Shown piece after piece: positions 12,051 through 23,903 of a stretch of 64,000 bases of DNA. Source of the DNA: Chenopodium formosanum. Taxonomy: Eukaryota > Streptophyta > Magnoliopsida > Caryophyllales > Amaranthaceae. Positions within the stretch are counted from its first letter, which is position 1, and each line of letters begins with the position of its first letter. Under the pieces are notes generated by a model, which ran no database searches, was not told the DNA's origin, and was given only the letters and a program-made list of their open reading frames with translations. The DNA lies in NCBI GenBank assembly GCA_024500155.1, contig CM044862.1, positions 28,795,501 through 28,859,500 of the forward strand, read 5' to 3'. The position numbers were made by a program, and so were the translations under genes.

Positions 12051-12199
12051 TTTTACTTTTTAGGACAAGGTCGGTACCTTACACTTACGAAAAATTACGA
12101 TTTTTTTTCACATCGTTAATAAATACACAATCACACACAAACAGTCACAAGCACACACTAACATACACACTAATTGAATAAATAAAGAGTCAAATACAA

Positions 12200-13345
12200 A
12201 AAGTGTGAATAAAATATACAAAGTGAGTCATGATGCATAAATAATGTCAAGTGTCATCAACAAAGCACATAATAAAAACCCTCGGTCAAAATTCTCCATA
12301 TCAAGAAGAGCTAGGATCAATGTCCTAATCGGGCTGCGAGTAAGGGAATGACGCACCAAAAATACCATCCATCGTTCGAGTGCGAAGAGTAGTGACCATA
12401 CTAATCCCCGCGACCCCCGTAAGGTAGAAGACAAAGTCATGAAAGGCCCTGACCAACCGGTAAACTGCATAGGGTTGCTCGAAGACATAGGCTTCATCCG
12501 TGGAGGCATCGTCCTGGACACTGGAACATGATGTAAGCCCTTATCCACAAGGGTAATGACCAGCCTAAGCTCAGGCTGGGAAGGCTGAAATAGCTGAGAT
12601 GACGAAGGCTGCTGCCATTGGGTCTGAAAATGCTGGAACGATTGAGAAGGCTGAGGATGCTTCCATTGCGTCTGAAAATGCTGAAACGATTAAGAAGTCA
12701 AAGGCTGCTGCCATAGGGTCATATAAGGCTGCCGAATATCAAGGAATCATTTGTGGCAACAAGGCTCCCCATTTTCTGACTCAATATGCCTCGAACGTAA
12801 GCGATATATTTCCCTCTCTTGAAATAATCCAAATGAATGTTAATAGTGTAAGGTAAAGCAAAAAAAAAAAGCAAACATGGAAAAGACATGCAAATATAAC
12901 TCATACATATCATCGTAACCTCTCCGACAGCTTTTGCTATGTCGCAGCTTGATGATGCAGTATTTCAGAGCATCAACAAGCTTCATCATGCCCATTATAT
13001 CCAAGTGCGTGACTTGAAAGCAACAATTCAGTAACAAGCAATATTAAAAAGAGTGAAAGATGTGTTAGAAAGCTTATAGGATTGAAGTCCTTAGGCAGGG
13101 ACTCCTGGCCCTTGTCCTGTCTTAAACCCTCTAGTGCATTAGCAATATGATCCTCGACAATACCGATCGACCTCAGATAACGGATGGAATGGGACGGGAT
13201 ATCAATCCTCCTACTAGACGTTGGGGTTTGATGAGTCTTACTCACCGCGGAAACAAACCCAAAAACAAGACCGCACTCGCAATAAATAAAACCATAAACA
13301 TAATTAAATTAATCACAAGATTAATATAAAACGATTACCTTTTTA
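12200..13345 (-). pseudogene. E0 relic of PMD-like antisense gene
   Basis: Two minus-strand pieces resemble E6 PMD exons 4 to 6. The piece at 13245-13090 (RIDIPSHSIRYLRSIGIVED, HIANALEGL) parallels the E6 PPRMSIHYQGIYGPIEEMIS segment. The piece at 13020-12910 (VTHLDIMGMMKLVDALKYCI) parallels E6 FSREVVSVMARCIDAFRSQL. A likely decayed intron lies between them. The 3' part (12730-12230) is Gln/Ser/Pro-rich with a tandem repeat of about 45-48 bases at 12600-12730 and ends in shifted frames. Homology is weak per residue but consistent in order. Non-functional. Confidence 0.5.
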
Positions 13346-13348
13346 AAG

Positions 13349-14131
13349 CGTGTGTTGAAGCTTAAAGGTTTTGATGATGATGAAGTTAAACTAAAGCAAA
13401 CACAAGTAATAAAGGCATATGAGTGTTTGATTAGTATAGGTGAAATAGATCTTGGTGATGGAAAAGTAACTCAAGCTATGAAGTCATGAAGAAGCCTTTA
13501 AAAGTGAAGTTAAAACATAGAAGAAGAAGAGTTCTCTAACAAGAACTAAGTTCCTTAACAAGAACGTTCCCTAACAGGAACTTAAAGACAGCGAGCTGAG
13601 ATGTTAGCCTGGAATGCGTTTAAAGACAGTAAGGTTCTTGGGAATCTTAGCCTGCATGAAGCCCAAGTATTTTTACTATACAAAGATCAGCAAAGCAACA
13701 CTTTTAGTTAAAATTGTTTTTTTAGATTTGTTGTTAAATATGTTAAGTATATTGTGCACAAAATCTATTAGAAGCGTGACAAGTTGCTTGGCAATTAAGA
13801 TAAAATTGGAAAAATACAAAAGGATAGATTTTATGAAAATATTTTAGTCAAATCTATTTCTTAAAATTAGTTTGTTAAAAATGTTTTATTATTTTTAATA
13901 TCTTTCTTTCTATCTTATTTCCGATAAAAGATTTTCTCAAAAGTTGATTTACATAAACCGTGTTCTTGTGATAAGGCAAGTTATCATCTTTATCTTTTAT
14001 AAAACCAACTTGCTATACGAGATATACTTGTATAAATAGTAGAGATCTCATTTCATTTGGTTTTTGTGAGTTTATGCGTGGAGAAATCATAGAGCTTTAA
14101 TAGTGTAAGTTTGCCAAGTTTCTAACCTTTA
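13349..14131 (+). repeat. X: LTR-like fragment
   Basis: The segment begins TGTGTTGAAGC after an abrupt change from E0-like sequence. It has a TATAAATAG box at 14029-14037 followed by a GAGATCTC stretch, as in the R region of an LTR. A short repeat of the type CTAACAAGAAC / CTTAACAAGAACG / CCTAACAGGAAC occurs at 13535-13583. No coding sequence is supported. The LINE poly(A) junction ends it at 14131. The family is not identified; a copia LTR is one possibility. Confidence 0.45.
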
Positions 14132-14176
14132 TTTTTTTTTTTTGAAAAGCTCCAAGAGCATATATTAGAAAAAGGC

Positions 14177-17100
14177 TCAGCCAATATCGAGCTCAGCAAG
14201 GGAGGCTACCCCTTGCGGGAAATTATCCACATACAACTTCTCAATACCATCAGGTGGGTATTGCCTCGCCATGAGGTGAGCAACACAATTTCCCACCCGT
14301 TTGATATGAGCACAAACAAAGCTATCAAATTCCCTACTCATTAAACGAACATCGTCAATAATAAGATCCAAAGGAGTCTTGCCTTCTTTTGATGAATTGA
14401 TCAGATTGGTCACGGTAATGGCGTCAGATTCCAGCTCCACCTTCCCATACCTCAACTCCCTTGCAATCTGAAGACTCATTCTAGCAGCCATAGCTTCGAG
14501 CACTTTGACAGAGGGCATACCAGCAATACGCTTCACCTTCGCTGCCACCATATTTCCTTGATCATCCCGTAACACAGCACCAAGACTAGCAGTGTGTTCG
14601 TTGATAACAGCAGCATCAGAGTTGATGCGGATACACCCAGCAGGGGGCGGTTTCCAGACAGCCCTTGATACAACAGCAGGGAAGCTAACCCTCACCACAT
14701 TACTATACTTCTTGTAATCCTTCACCAATCTCAGGAAACCCAATACCCCAACATCTCTGCTCTGCCAAGGGTTGTCAAAAACCATAGAGTTACGGTATGA
14801 CCATGTAGCCCACGCAAATGCAGCAAATTCCAACAACTCGCTTTTACTTAGCTTACCTTTAACCCACGCAAATTTGTCAAAAAAGCTCACACTAGGTGCA
14901 TCATGAAGTAAGGCAGCAAAAGGGGAATAATCCCATACTTGTCTCACATTTGGGCATAGAAATATCGCATGAACAATACTCTCATGCGAATTATGGCACA
15001 CACCACACATACCATTGTCCCTGACATGTCTCTGTAATAATCTGCCCATCGTTGCCAAAGATTCCGTACAAGCTCTCCAAAGGAATTGACACAATTTAGG
15101 AGGACCACCAATATTCCATATTGCATTCCAGATTTCAGCTCTATCACCTCCAAAACGCTCAGTCCAGCCACGCACATGACCCATTCTTGCCAACCAATAA
15201 CCAGATTTTGTCGAGTACATCCCATCTGTAGCAGGCCACCAATACATAGAGTCCGAGACGTTATTTAAGCTCAACGGAATTCCCTGGACAAGAGCAATAT
15301 CCTCAGCATTCAAGTGTTGATGTAAGGCCCCTTCATCCCAACAATGTCTGTCATGGTCAATTAATTCTGCTACACAAAGATCAGCGGGACTCTCCACGTT
15401 CAATGTGGGAATTTTAATTCCACTATCACAAGGTAGCCAAAAATCCTCCCAGACATTAATCTTTCCACCATCACCTACCCTCCATTTCAAACCGTCAAGC
15501 AAAATAGACTTTGCTCCCCAAATACTCCGCCATACAAAGCTCGGGTCGTGGCCCCTATGTGAGGATAAAAAGTCACTATTCTTAAAGTATTTAGCTTTAA
15601 GAACCTTAGAGATGAGGGAATCCGGATTAGTCATGAGTCTCCAACCTTGTTTCGCGAGAAAAGCTTGGTTAAAGGTTTTGAGATCCCTAAAACCCATACC
15701 CCCAAGAGACTTTGGGAGGTAAAGTTTCTCCCAACTCAACCAATGCATCTTACGTTCCGTACCGGAAGATCCCCACCAAAAACGAGCAATCATAGCATGA
15801 ATTTCATCTATGAGAGTATCGGGAATATGAAATAACCCCATCATATAAGTAGGAATCGCTTGGGCCACCGCTTTAATCAACACCTCCTTACCGGCTTGAG
15901 AGAGCAATTTTTCCTTCCAACCTTGCATTTTCTTCCAAATTCTTTCCTTGAGACAAGCAAAAACCGCTTTTTTCGACCTTCCAATAATAGTAGGGAGCCC
16001 TAAATATTTCTCATGTTTCTCCTCTTGTTTGACACCAAAGACCGCAAGTATATCCATTCTCCTCATAACATCCACACACTTGCTAAAAGACACTTCAGAT
16101 TTATCGAAATTAATTTTTTGCCCAGATGCTCTTTCATATATGCCAATAATGTCGGCAATTTTCGAGCATTCCTGAAGTGTAGCTCTAGCAAATAATATAC
16201 TGTCATCTGCAAAAAACAAGTGAGATACCCTAGGAGCACCCCGACAAATTTGCGCACCAGTAATAAGTCTAGCATTAGCCGCCTTAGTCAATAGAGCAGA
16301 GAAAGCTTCGGCACATAGGAGAAATAAATAAGGAGAAATCGGATCCCCTTGTCTTAACCCACGAGTAGGTACAACCTTTCCATCAACCTGCCCATTCCAT
16401 TTGAAAGAGTATGTCACCGAGGATAAACACATAAGCATTTTCTCTATCCAGACTCCACAAAAACCCATACGACACATCACTTTTTCCAAGAAACTCCATT
16501 CCACCCTATCGTACGCCTTACTCATATCAAGTTTTAGCGCCATAGTCCCCGATCTACCCTCCCTTCTTCGTTTCATAGCATGAAAAATTTCAAAAGCCAC
16601 AATAGCATTATCAGTTACCAACCTCCCCGGGACAAAAGCACTCTGATGATGAGAAATAAGACCAGGGAGAATAACTTTCAAACGGTTTGCAAGGACTTTT
16701 GAAATTATCTTGTAGACAACATTGCATAAGCTAATGGGGCGGAACTCAGTCATTTTTTTTGGCTCCTGACATTTCGGAATAAGCACAATACAAGTCTTAT
16801 TTATTTCACCAAGATCCCCACCATTAGACCACCAATTCTGAACAAAAGCAACAATATCCTGTCCAACAATATGCCAACATTTTTGGTAAAAGAGAGCATG
16901 CATACCATCAACTCCGGGAGCCTTATTCGGGTGCATCTGCATAAGAGCTAGGTGGATCTCCTCCGTTGTGGGAATAGCAATCAAACTTTGATTCATTTCA
17001 TCCGTCACCAAGCAATCCAGCCCTGCAATAGCCTCCTCAAAATCGGAAGGTGAAGTCGACTCAAAAATGTTAGAAAATTATTCAGAAATAATTTCTAAAA

Positions 17101-18262
17101 TTTCCTCTTCATTATCATGCATCTGACCACTATTATCCTCAAGCTCATGAATAAAATTCCGTCGTTGACGGTGACTCACCTTGTGATGGAAATAAGAAGT
17201 ATTCTTATCCCCATCCTTCAACTCATTCCCACGGGACCGAGCATGCCAGTACGACTCATCGAGGTGCTGCAAGTCATCTAATTCCCTTACAATCCCTCTA
17301 CATTGTTCAAGCATAGCCGCGTCAGGGTCTCTACTCTGCCATTCCTGTAACTCTTGTTCTTTCACAGCAATTTTTTTCTTCACATCCCCAAAGACATCAC
17401 ACGCCCATCTACTGAGTTTATTTGCACACACTGCTATTTTAGAATTAATGGGCCTACCCGCATTACCTTCCCACACATTCTTTACCACAGACTGAAACTC
17501 GTGGTTTGACAACCAAAGTGACTCAAAATGGAAGCGCTTTTTTCTTCGTCTCTGTCTATTAGTTGCATTTGTCTCAAGTAATATTGGTGCATGGTCAGAG
17601 TATGTAATTGGAAAGTGTCGCACCTCGAACCTAGGGAAAACAGCCTTCCATGCCTTACAAGCCAGGAACCGATCCAATCGTTCTCTAACAATCGTGCAAG
17701 GATCGTTCCCCCTATACTAAGTAAAAATATTACCTCTATACCCAAGGTCCTCCAATCCACACAAGTCAATAGCTTCCCTAAACAAATCTATTTTCCTCTC
17801 ACTCCTCGGAACCCCACCTTGCTTCTCATTCTCAAAAAGAATCTCATTAAAATCCCCAAAGAAGATTAATGGTAGTTGAATGGCATTTGTGAGTGACTTC
17901 ATTAACTCAAAAGTTAAGATTTTATTTCCATTCTCCGGCCACCCGTATATACCAACTGCAGCCCACTTGGGAACATTATTACTATCTCGAATTTCCACCG
18001 CAAAGTGGTGCTCCGAATAAGACAAAGTATAAGCGTTCACATCCTTCCACCATAAGCCAAAGCCACCGGAATTTCCAACACTACTCAAACAAACACCCTC
18101 AGTAAACCCGCATCTATTTCTAATAGTTTCAAACCTCCTTAAATCGATCATAGTCTCCATCACAAAAACTATGTTAGGGCTCTCCCTCCAACACCATGTT
18201 TGGAGGGCTCGAACTCTCCGGGGATTGCCCAAACCCCGGCAGTTCCAACTGAGTATTTTCAT
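14177..18262 (-). pseudogene. LINE ORF2: endonuclease, reverse transcriptase, RNase H
   Basis: One frame of about 1360 codons starts at 18262 (MKILSWNCRGLGNP). The endonuclease/exonuclease/phosphatase domain covers about residues 1-230 (IFFGDFNEI, SDHAPI). The reverse transcriptase follows from about residue 450 (NKAPGVDG, FADDSILF as the catalytic motif), then zf-RVT (GGPPKLCQFLWRA) and a C-terminal RNase H with Asp in INSDAAV, Glu in LEAMAAR and Asp in ESDA. In vivo it nicks target DNA and primes reverse transcription. Two in-frame stops break it, at 17717-17719 within the endonuclease and at 17078-17080 ahead of reverse transcriptase; otherwise the frame is open to 14177. Confidence 0.93.
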
Positions 18263-19730
18263 TGCTCTTCGGATGTTTGGCCCTTGCCAACACCTCCTAC
18301 TTGGATATCGCTGTCTCCAGCCATCACACCATCATACTTAACACGTTTTCCAAAGCCTTTCCCGCTACATTGTTCATCTATCTCACCAGCAGCCCTTTTA
18401 TTACTCACTGCATCCATCATTGTAGTGTCAAACTCATCTTGCTTGTGTCCCCCTTCTCCACCTCCATCCCCTCTTTGAACAAACTTTCTCTTCCATCCCG
18501 AACCCCCCTTTTTCCCTAGGTTATCTTCCTTCCTCCTAGTCCCCAACACTCTAGAATTAGCACCCCCCATTGTCACACAATTTTGGTTAAAAATGCTAGC
18601 TCCAATAACCTTAGTACTCTGATTAAACAGGCTTTCCCCTTCCACTACCCCACCATCCTCCCCTAATAATGTAATCTGCTGCCCTTCACTCAATCCCCCC
18701 CTCTTCTCGTCACACACAGCCCCCTCAGATGCTTTTTTATTCAATATCCCATCTTCCTGCACCCTTACTTTTGTGGGTCTAAGTACCATCCTCTTTGATT
18801 GTTCATCCTCAACCATGTCAATCTAACTTCTCAATCCAGTGGTGTAGAGATTGAATCCTGGACCTTAGGGGAAGCAAAATGTAATTTACGAGCAGCCCCC
18901 ACGGGCCCTAGGCGAATAACATTCGGGGAATTGTGCTTTCTTGATGAATCATCCCTTTGGGAATATATTTTCTCCACGAGTTTTTTCTCCTTCTCACGAG
19001 CTGCCAGGGCAAATTTAGAGAGTTTGAGGGGGGAAGCCCTCAACCACGGGCCGTATTGGTACACTACATCATCCACCTCTTCACCATCCATCTCCTTCTT
19101 CGCATACTCTCTATCAGTATGATCAAGGATGCCACAATAGAAGCATAAGCCAGATAGGCGTTCGTATTTAACATCTATCCATTTGGTTGTCGCACCACCA
19201 GCAGCCACCAATAAACCTCTTCGCAGCGGTTTCGTAACATCCACCATCACCCTTAGGCGCAAGAACTCGCCCCAACCCAGCAGATCAGCATCATCTAACT
19301 CCATAAATCCCCCAAGCATATCTCCAAATTCACGCATTGTTCGAGGATTACGCTTGTTAAACGACACATCATACAGACGAACCCACATTGGAGTTCGATC
19401 GAAAGCAACCTCAGACGGTTGCTCGTCACCCAGAATATCCTTCAAAAGCATCAATTTTCCATCAAAAAACCATGGCATCCCTTCAATAACTCTGTTTTTA
19501 TCCTCCTCTGTTACAAATTGGAACACGAACATGTTTGTATCCATCGAGCAAATCAGAATATCATCATTAACTCCCCACACATTTGATAAGGTTTTCTTCA
19601 TTGCGTCCACATTGAAGGGTTTCACCGTACAGAGTTTACCAACGAGAGCAAGACGAAAGAAATCAGTGGATCCCTCCCCACCCTCGTTGTTCACCACATC
19701 CCCAACAACACAATTCTCATCCTCTGTCAA
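18259..19730 (-). pseudogene. LINE ORF1: DUF4283 / zinc knuckle RNA-binding protein
   Basis: The N-terminal 300 codons match the DUF4283 region of plant LINE ORF1 (TPMWVRLYDVSF, then LRLRVMVDVTKPLRRGLLV). A zinc knuckle follows (LCFYCGILDHTDREYAKK) in which the last Cys is Tyr. A frameshift between 18833 and 18816 moves the reading frame; the rest is a charged low-complexity tail to a stop at 18259-18261. That stop overlaps the ORF2 start as ATGA. No upstream ATG in frame is visible and the first codons run into E4 LTR sequence, so the true start has probably been lost. Confidence 0.85.
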
Positions 19731-19735
19731 TTCTC

Positions 19736-20900
19736 ATCAATTCTCTTCTTCATTCATCAATTCTCCTCATTCGCAAATCATTCATCAACAATCAACAATC
19801 ATCAATTTTCATGAACAAGCATTAACCATTCATCTTTTTCATTTATCTCTCTTAAATTCTTTCTTTTCAAATACAAAATTCCGCATTCACAAGATCTAGA
19901 AACACCTAGCCATATTCGAAGTTGTCTTCGCCCTAGACGTGAAAGGTTTTAATTTCTGAGGGTTTGGTCCCAAATCTCAATTTCAATTATTTAATTTAGT
20001 TGTTTTGATTATTGTTTTCCTTGAAGTTACTAACGTGTGTATTTTGTTATTAGAAAGAGGTACGAGGCATCCAAGTAATTACTTTAATGGTTTTATTGAC
20101 ATTATGATGTATAAATCATGTTTAGATTGTTATTTTCCTAGTATCATGTCTAGGGTATCTTTAATATTAAATATGATTAAAAGTATGATGCCTTTTATTC
20201 TCTTCCTAATATTAATGATTGTTAGTATCATGTTAGGGTTAAAGATTTGATTTTTATTGTTTAGTGGCATGCTAGGGTTTTGTTATTAATCTTGTTAGTA
20301 TCATGCCTAGGATCTTGCTATGCTTTAACATGATTATGATTGATATTATTATGTTGATTATTTATTATGTTGCTTGATATGCTTATTTATTTTATTGCTT
20401 GATCATCTTTTATGCATGTTAAAAGGAATTGGTATTTGCAACCACGCTTAATAAGATAATTAATAATCTTGTTAGGTTAACTTTGATTATAAATTCAAGT
20501 GATCGCCAATAATAGTTTATTTGTGCATTATATTCAACCAACATAGATTAAACAAGTTTAGGGTTAATCCTATTGATTGTATGTTAGTCAGAAAGCGCAC
20601 ATGAATACGAGTAGAATAAAGTAGAGGCCTATTATTAGGGCAGGTTCAATCTCTTTTAGGTTGGATTTGTACCTTCATCCCCGGACCCTTATTTGGTTCA
20701 TGACCTTATGGAGTTGGCGATCTCTTGGATCGTTAAGGGGTGTAACCTTCACCTCGTGAACGGTTTACAAGTTCTTTAAAAACTTGTTGGCGACTCTTTT
20801 GCTCTATCTTCTTCCCTTTTGGACGCCACCGTACTTTAGTGTATGATCATAGTGGGGTTAAAGCTAGTGGGATTTTAAAGGCTTGAAATTCTTCCCTACA
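19736..20900 (+). repeat. E4 5' LTR, truncated
   Basis: It corresponds to 27930-29095 of the 3' LTR and ends TTCCCTACA. The first about 760 bases, including the GGCGCC cluster and TATA box, are missing at the LINE junction, so this copy has no visible promoter. Confidence 0.9.
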
Positions 20901-20905
20901 GTTTT

Positions 20906-20923
20906 TGGCGACTCCACTAGGCA
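20906..20923 (+). other. E4 primer-binding site
   Basis: TGGCGACTCCACTAGGCA begins five bases after the LTR end. This TGGCGACTCC type is used by Ogre-like elements and is attributed to a tRNA-Arg primer; the tRNA assignment is from family knowledge, not checked here. Confidence 0.7.
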
Positions 20924-22591
20924 GGATTTCTATTTTAATTCCTGAATTTGTTTCGGCAATGATTTAGAATGAGTGGATGAGACTTGAAAAGTTCTAAGTA
21001 TTTCATGTGTGTATTTTTGATTAACATTGTGTCATATGCATAAAAAGGTTCTCATTGGAAAGACCATCCGTAATGAGTAAAAAACATAGGATTTTACACG
21101 TAGGAAATTTGAGAAATGTCTTTCACAACTAGGACTGAAATTTCACCGCGCGAAACAGGATGATTTTATTGAGCACAGAAAGTTTTTGAGGCATGTAAGA
21201 AGTAGCGTCAGGGGCCAGAGCTTGGCGCCACACTTTTAGCCGTAGCGCCAGACGCCAATATTGGCGCCAGGCGCTACAGTTAAAAGTTGGCGCCATTCTT
21301 TGTTTGCTGGCGCCAATTTCCCCCAATACCGAGCCAGAAATATGCGTTCTAATTTCGACTGGTTTTTCGCGTTGTTTGCTCGATCCTGCTTCCTGATTGA
21401 ATTTTTTCTCACTTTTCATAAACCCATATGTGTTCTACATATGGACATAACCCTCTGGGAATTCATGCTCTATCTACCCGATTGAACGCTCCTGGCAACA
21501 AAGGGTACATCTGAGAGGTTGAATTCACCAAACCATGGAAGCGAGTTTTTCTAAAAAACTCGCGGTGTTCTATCCACACGCGTTAACCCTTCACGGTTAG
21601 GTTTCTACGCGGTGCATCTGGACAATTAACCATGGACCCTATTTGACTAAACCATATCCCAAACTTTAGAGAACTAGAGCCATGGTTAGGTTGCGAACTC
21701 ATTGCATCATGTTGTGCCTACTTGACTAATTGTGCATTATTTGTTGTGCATATATATCCTATGATCATCTTAACCGTTTGTTGATTTGTGTTAAGATTAT
21801 AATTAATGACTTAAAGAACTTTGCCTAATTAATTAATTAATTAATTAGAGTCAATAAAGTCCCTTTTTCTTCTTTTAATCGAAATTGACCTAGTACGACT
21901 TTAGGCATACCCCAGTTGACTAATAATATAGAAAACAGTTCCAGACCGAGGCTCCAATATTGGTGCCAAAATCTGAGCTGTAGCGCCACTATATGGTGTG
22001 TAGCACCAGACATTTACTAAAAAGTCTGGCGCCAAGCACCATATTGTGACGCCAGTTCTGTCGCTTGGCCGACAGTTCGAATTATTTGTCGAGTCATCAC
22101 CTAGGGTCTAATTAACCAGTTTGCTAATTAATTCGGTTAATTTTCGCTATCAATAACACCTCGTCAAGTCATTAATCGAGTCTTGGTCACATAGTCTAGC
22201 TACATGGTCATGACACGAGTCTTAACATGTCACCTACACTCACTAGTCTTAGAACACACTTTGAGTACACATCACCATGGCCATGTCTTAGGTTCATGCA
22301 TGAGTCAGTCTTTTCCGTCATTTGAGTTAGGGGGTACATTTTATTCCTAGTTCTTTATATCCCTCCACCTCCATCTTTCTTCTTCATATTCTATTCCAAT
22401 TTTTCTTCATTTCCTCCATCCATTGCATGTCGAATAGAGTTTGAGTCAAATAATTAACAATAAATATCCCCAAATTCCTTTTCCACAGTACTTGGTCGAG
22501 GAGAGAAGGGCGATTAATCAAGGACAACTTCTTTATTCAAGTCTCGCTTTTTGATAAACCGATTCATCAAAAGAGGAAGGCTAAAAAGATA
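20924..22591 (+). other. E4 leader with GGCGCC clusters and a hairpin
   Basis: There is no supported gene. Two GGCGCC clusters lie at 21205-21320 (TGGCGCCA at 21222, 21262, 21288 and 21308) and, decayed, at 21955-22075. A perfect 10-bp stem with a 3-base loop lies at 21541-21563 (GCGAGTTTTT / AAAAACTCGC). An AATT run lies at 21824-21846. Several short upstream open frames precede gag, so translation may need a bypass mechanism. Confidence 0.6.
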
Positions 22592-23686
22592 ATGGCAACT
22601 CAAGAAGAAGTCAATGTGCTTAGGAACCAGTTGGCTACCATGACTGAAACACTGAAGTTACTCACACTCAAGATCGATGATCCTGTGAAGCAACAACGGA
22701 TGGACCTCATGCAAGAAAGCTTGAGCAAGCTATCTAGTGACTACAAATTTCAGGGCATGAGTTCACAAGGGATCTCGCTGGACAAAGAACTTCTTTCGCA
22801 TAAGTTCAACGCCACTGACATCCCTAAATTCAAGGCAACAGACAACCCTTACTTCCATCTAAGAGCTTTTGAAACTATAATGAGCATTAAGGGTATCGAT
22901 AAGAAGGTTTTCCCCTCTCTGTTCCCACTATCTCTTGAAACCGTTTGCCAACAATGGTTCTTCTCCCTTGACAAGGAGAAAACCTCTACCTGGGAATCGA
23001 TAGCAAACGCTTTCGTTGATAGGTACAAGTGCAATATTCAAGTTGAAACCGATCATAGACAACTTGAGATGCTAAGACAAAAAGAGAATGAAGGCTTTAC
23101 TTATTTCTTTAATAAATGGAGAGAAACTTTCGCCAAGATGACTGAGGTCCCCACTGAAAAAGAATTCGTGAGGATGTTTATCAAGAATCTCCAAGAAAAG
23201 TATTCAAAGAACTTAAAATATCAACACAACTTGAATACTTTCAAGGCCGTCTATGACATAGGTATCGAGATCGAAGATGACCTCGCAAAGCAAAAAGCTA
23301 CTAACAATAGCAACCATAGTGGCTGGAAAGGAAAGAAGAGCGCCCACTCTAGTAATAATGTTAGTACCTTTGACCATAATGATATCTTAGCCGTAGGCAA
23401 TCAAGGATCTAACAGGAAACCCAGGCGAGAGTTCACATCCATTGGAATGACCTACGATGCTGCTTTCGATCGTCTCTATGATCGAGGATTAATCAAACCT
23501 ATTGGCCCTACCGAGGATCCAACACCAGAAAATCGATCTTCGAGATGGAATCCAAATTCCTATTGCAAGTACCATCGAGGAAACGGTCATACCACCGATG
23601 AATGCTACAGGTTTCAAAATCTCATTCAAGATCTCATAGAAGCAAATAAGATCCCATTGCCTCTAGCTAGCGAGAAGACTGGATGA
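22592..23686 (+). CDS. gag: E4 gag polyprotein, intact
   Basis: The protein is 364 codons, with ATG at 22592 after a long leader and no interruption. An N-terminal coiled-coil-like segment (about residues 1-60) is followed by the Ty3/gypsy retrotrans_gag core (about 85-235: PYFHLRAFETIMSIKG, QQWFFSLDKEKTSTWESIAN, LRQKENEGFTYFFNKWRETF). Near the C-terminus is a CHHC knuckle, CKYHRGNGHTTDEC (about 328-341), with the same C-X2-H-X4-H-X4-C spacing as E7. It would form the capsid and bind element RNA. Normal Tat elements continue into protease and pol; here a stop comes directly after, with nothing pol-like behind it. An open gag in an otherwise pol-less element suggests it can work with enzymes supplied by a relative. 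Confidence 0.88.
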   Translation: MATQEEVNVLRNQLATMTETLKLLTLKIDDPVKQQRMDLMQESLSKLSSDYKFQGMSSQGISLDKELLSHKFNATDIPKFKATDNPYFHLRAFETIMSIKGIDKKVFPSLFPLSLETVCQQWFFSLDKEKTSTWESIANAFVDRYKCNIQVETDHRQLEMLRQKENEGFTYFFNKWRETFAKMTEVPTEKEFVRMFIKNLQEKYSKNLKYQHNLNTFKAVYDIGIEIEDDLAKQKATNNSNHSGWKGKKSAHSSNNVSTFDHNDILAVGNQGSNRKPRREFTSIGMTYDAAFDRLYDRGLIKPIGPTEDPTPENRSSRWNPNSYCKYHRGNGHTTDECYRFQNLIQDLIEANKIPLPLASEKTG

Positions 23687-23903
23687 TGTCGGAGCAAACA
23701 ACACAAGACAAGAGGCGAGCTTCAATGACAAGATTTCATGACCTCTTTTGTCTATTTCTTTTTCATTTTTTCCTTTCCCCAATAAGTCTAGCATAGACAC
23801 CTTTTCTTTTCCTTTAGATTAATTTTGTAGTCTTTTTTCCTTTTCTTTTAATAAAAATGAGCATTTATTTCCTTACATATGATCATTTCATTGCATTGCA
23901 TTA

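Larger units (their letters stand above)
11125..13348 (+). mobile_element. E0: fragment of a Tat/Ogre-type element, split by E1
   Basis: Two decayed minus-strand coding blocks match, in the same relative order, the two antisense extra genes of E6: a relic of the second extra gene at 11125-11425 and a PMD-like relic at 12200-13345. In E6 these genes are antisense to gag-pol, so E0 is inferred to be a plus-strand element seen from its 3' half. The block at 12060-12100 (GGTCGGTACCTTACAC and following) resembles E4 25175-25210. No LTR of E0 is visible; E1 interrupts its left side and another repeat begins at 13349. Confidence 0.6.
14132..19735 (-). mobile_element. LINE (L1-type non-LTR retrotransposon), nearly full length
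   Basis: Read on the minus strand: ORF1 (19730-18259), ORF2 (18262-14177), a 33-base 3' UTR, and a terminal A run (T run on plus at 14132-14143). ORF2 has the plant L1 domain order endonuclease, reverse transcriptase, zf-RVT, RNase H. The 5' end abuts a truncated E4 LTR at about 19735 and the ORF1 start is not convincing, so the 5' end is probably cut. No target-site duplication could be recognised. Only two nonsense codons in ORF2 and one frameshift in ORF1 were found, suggesting a fairly young copy. Confidence 0.9.

Noticed and set aside
15405..16583. Several plus-strand open frames of 60-105 codons opposite the LINE
   Set aside because: Shadows of the uninterrupted LINE ORF2 on the minus strand.
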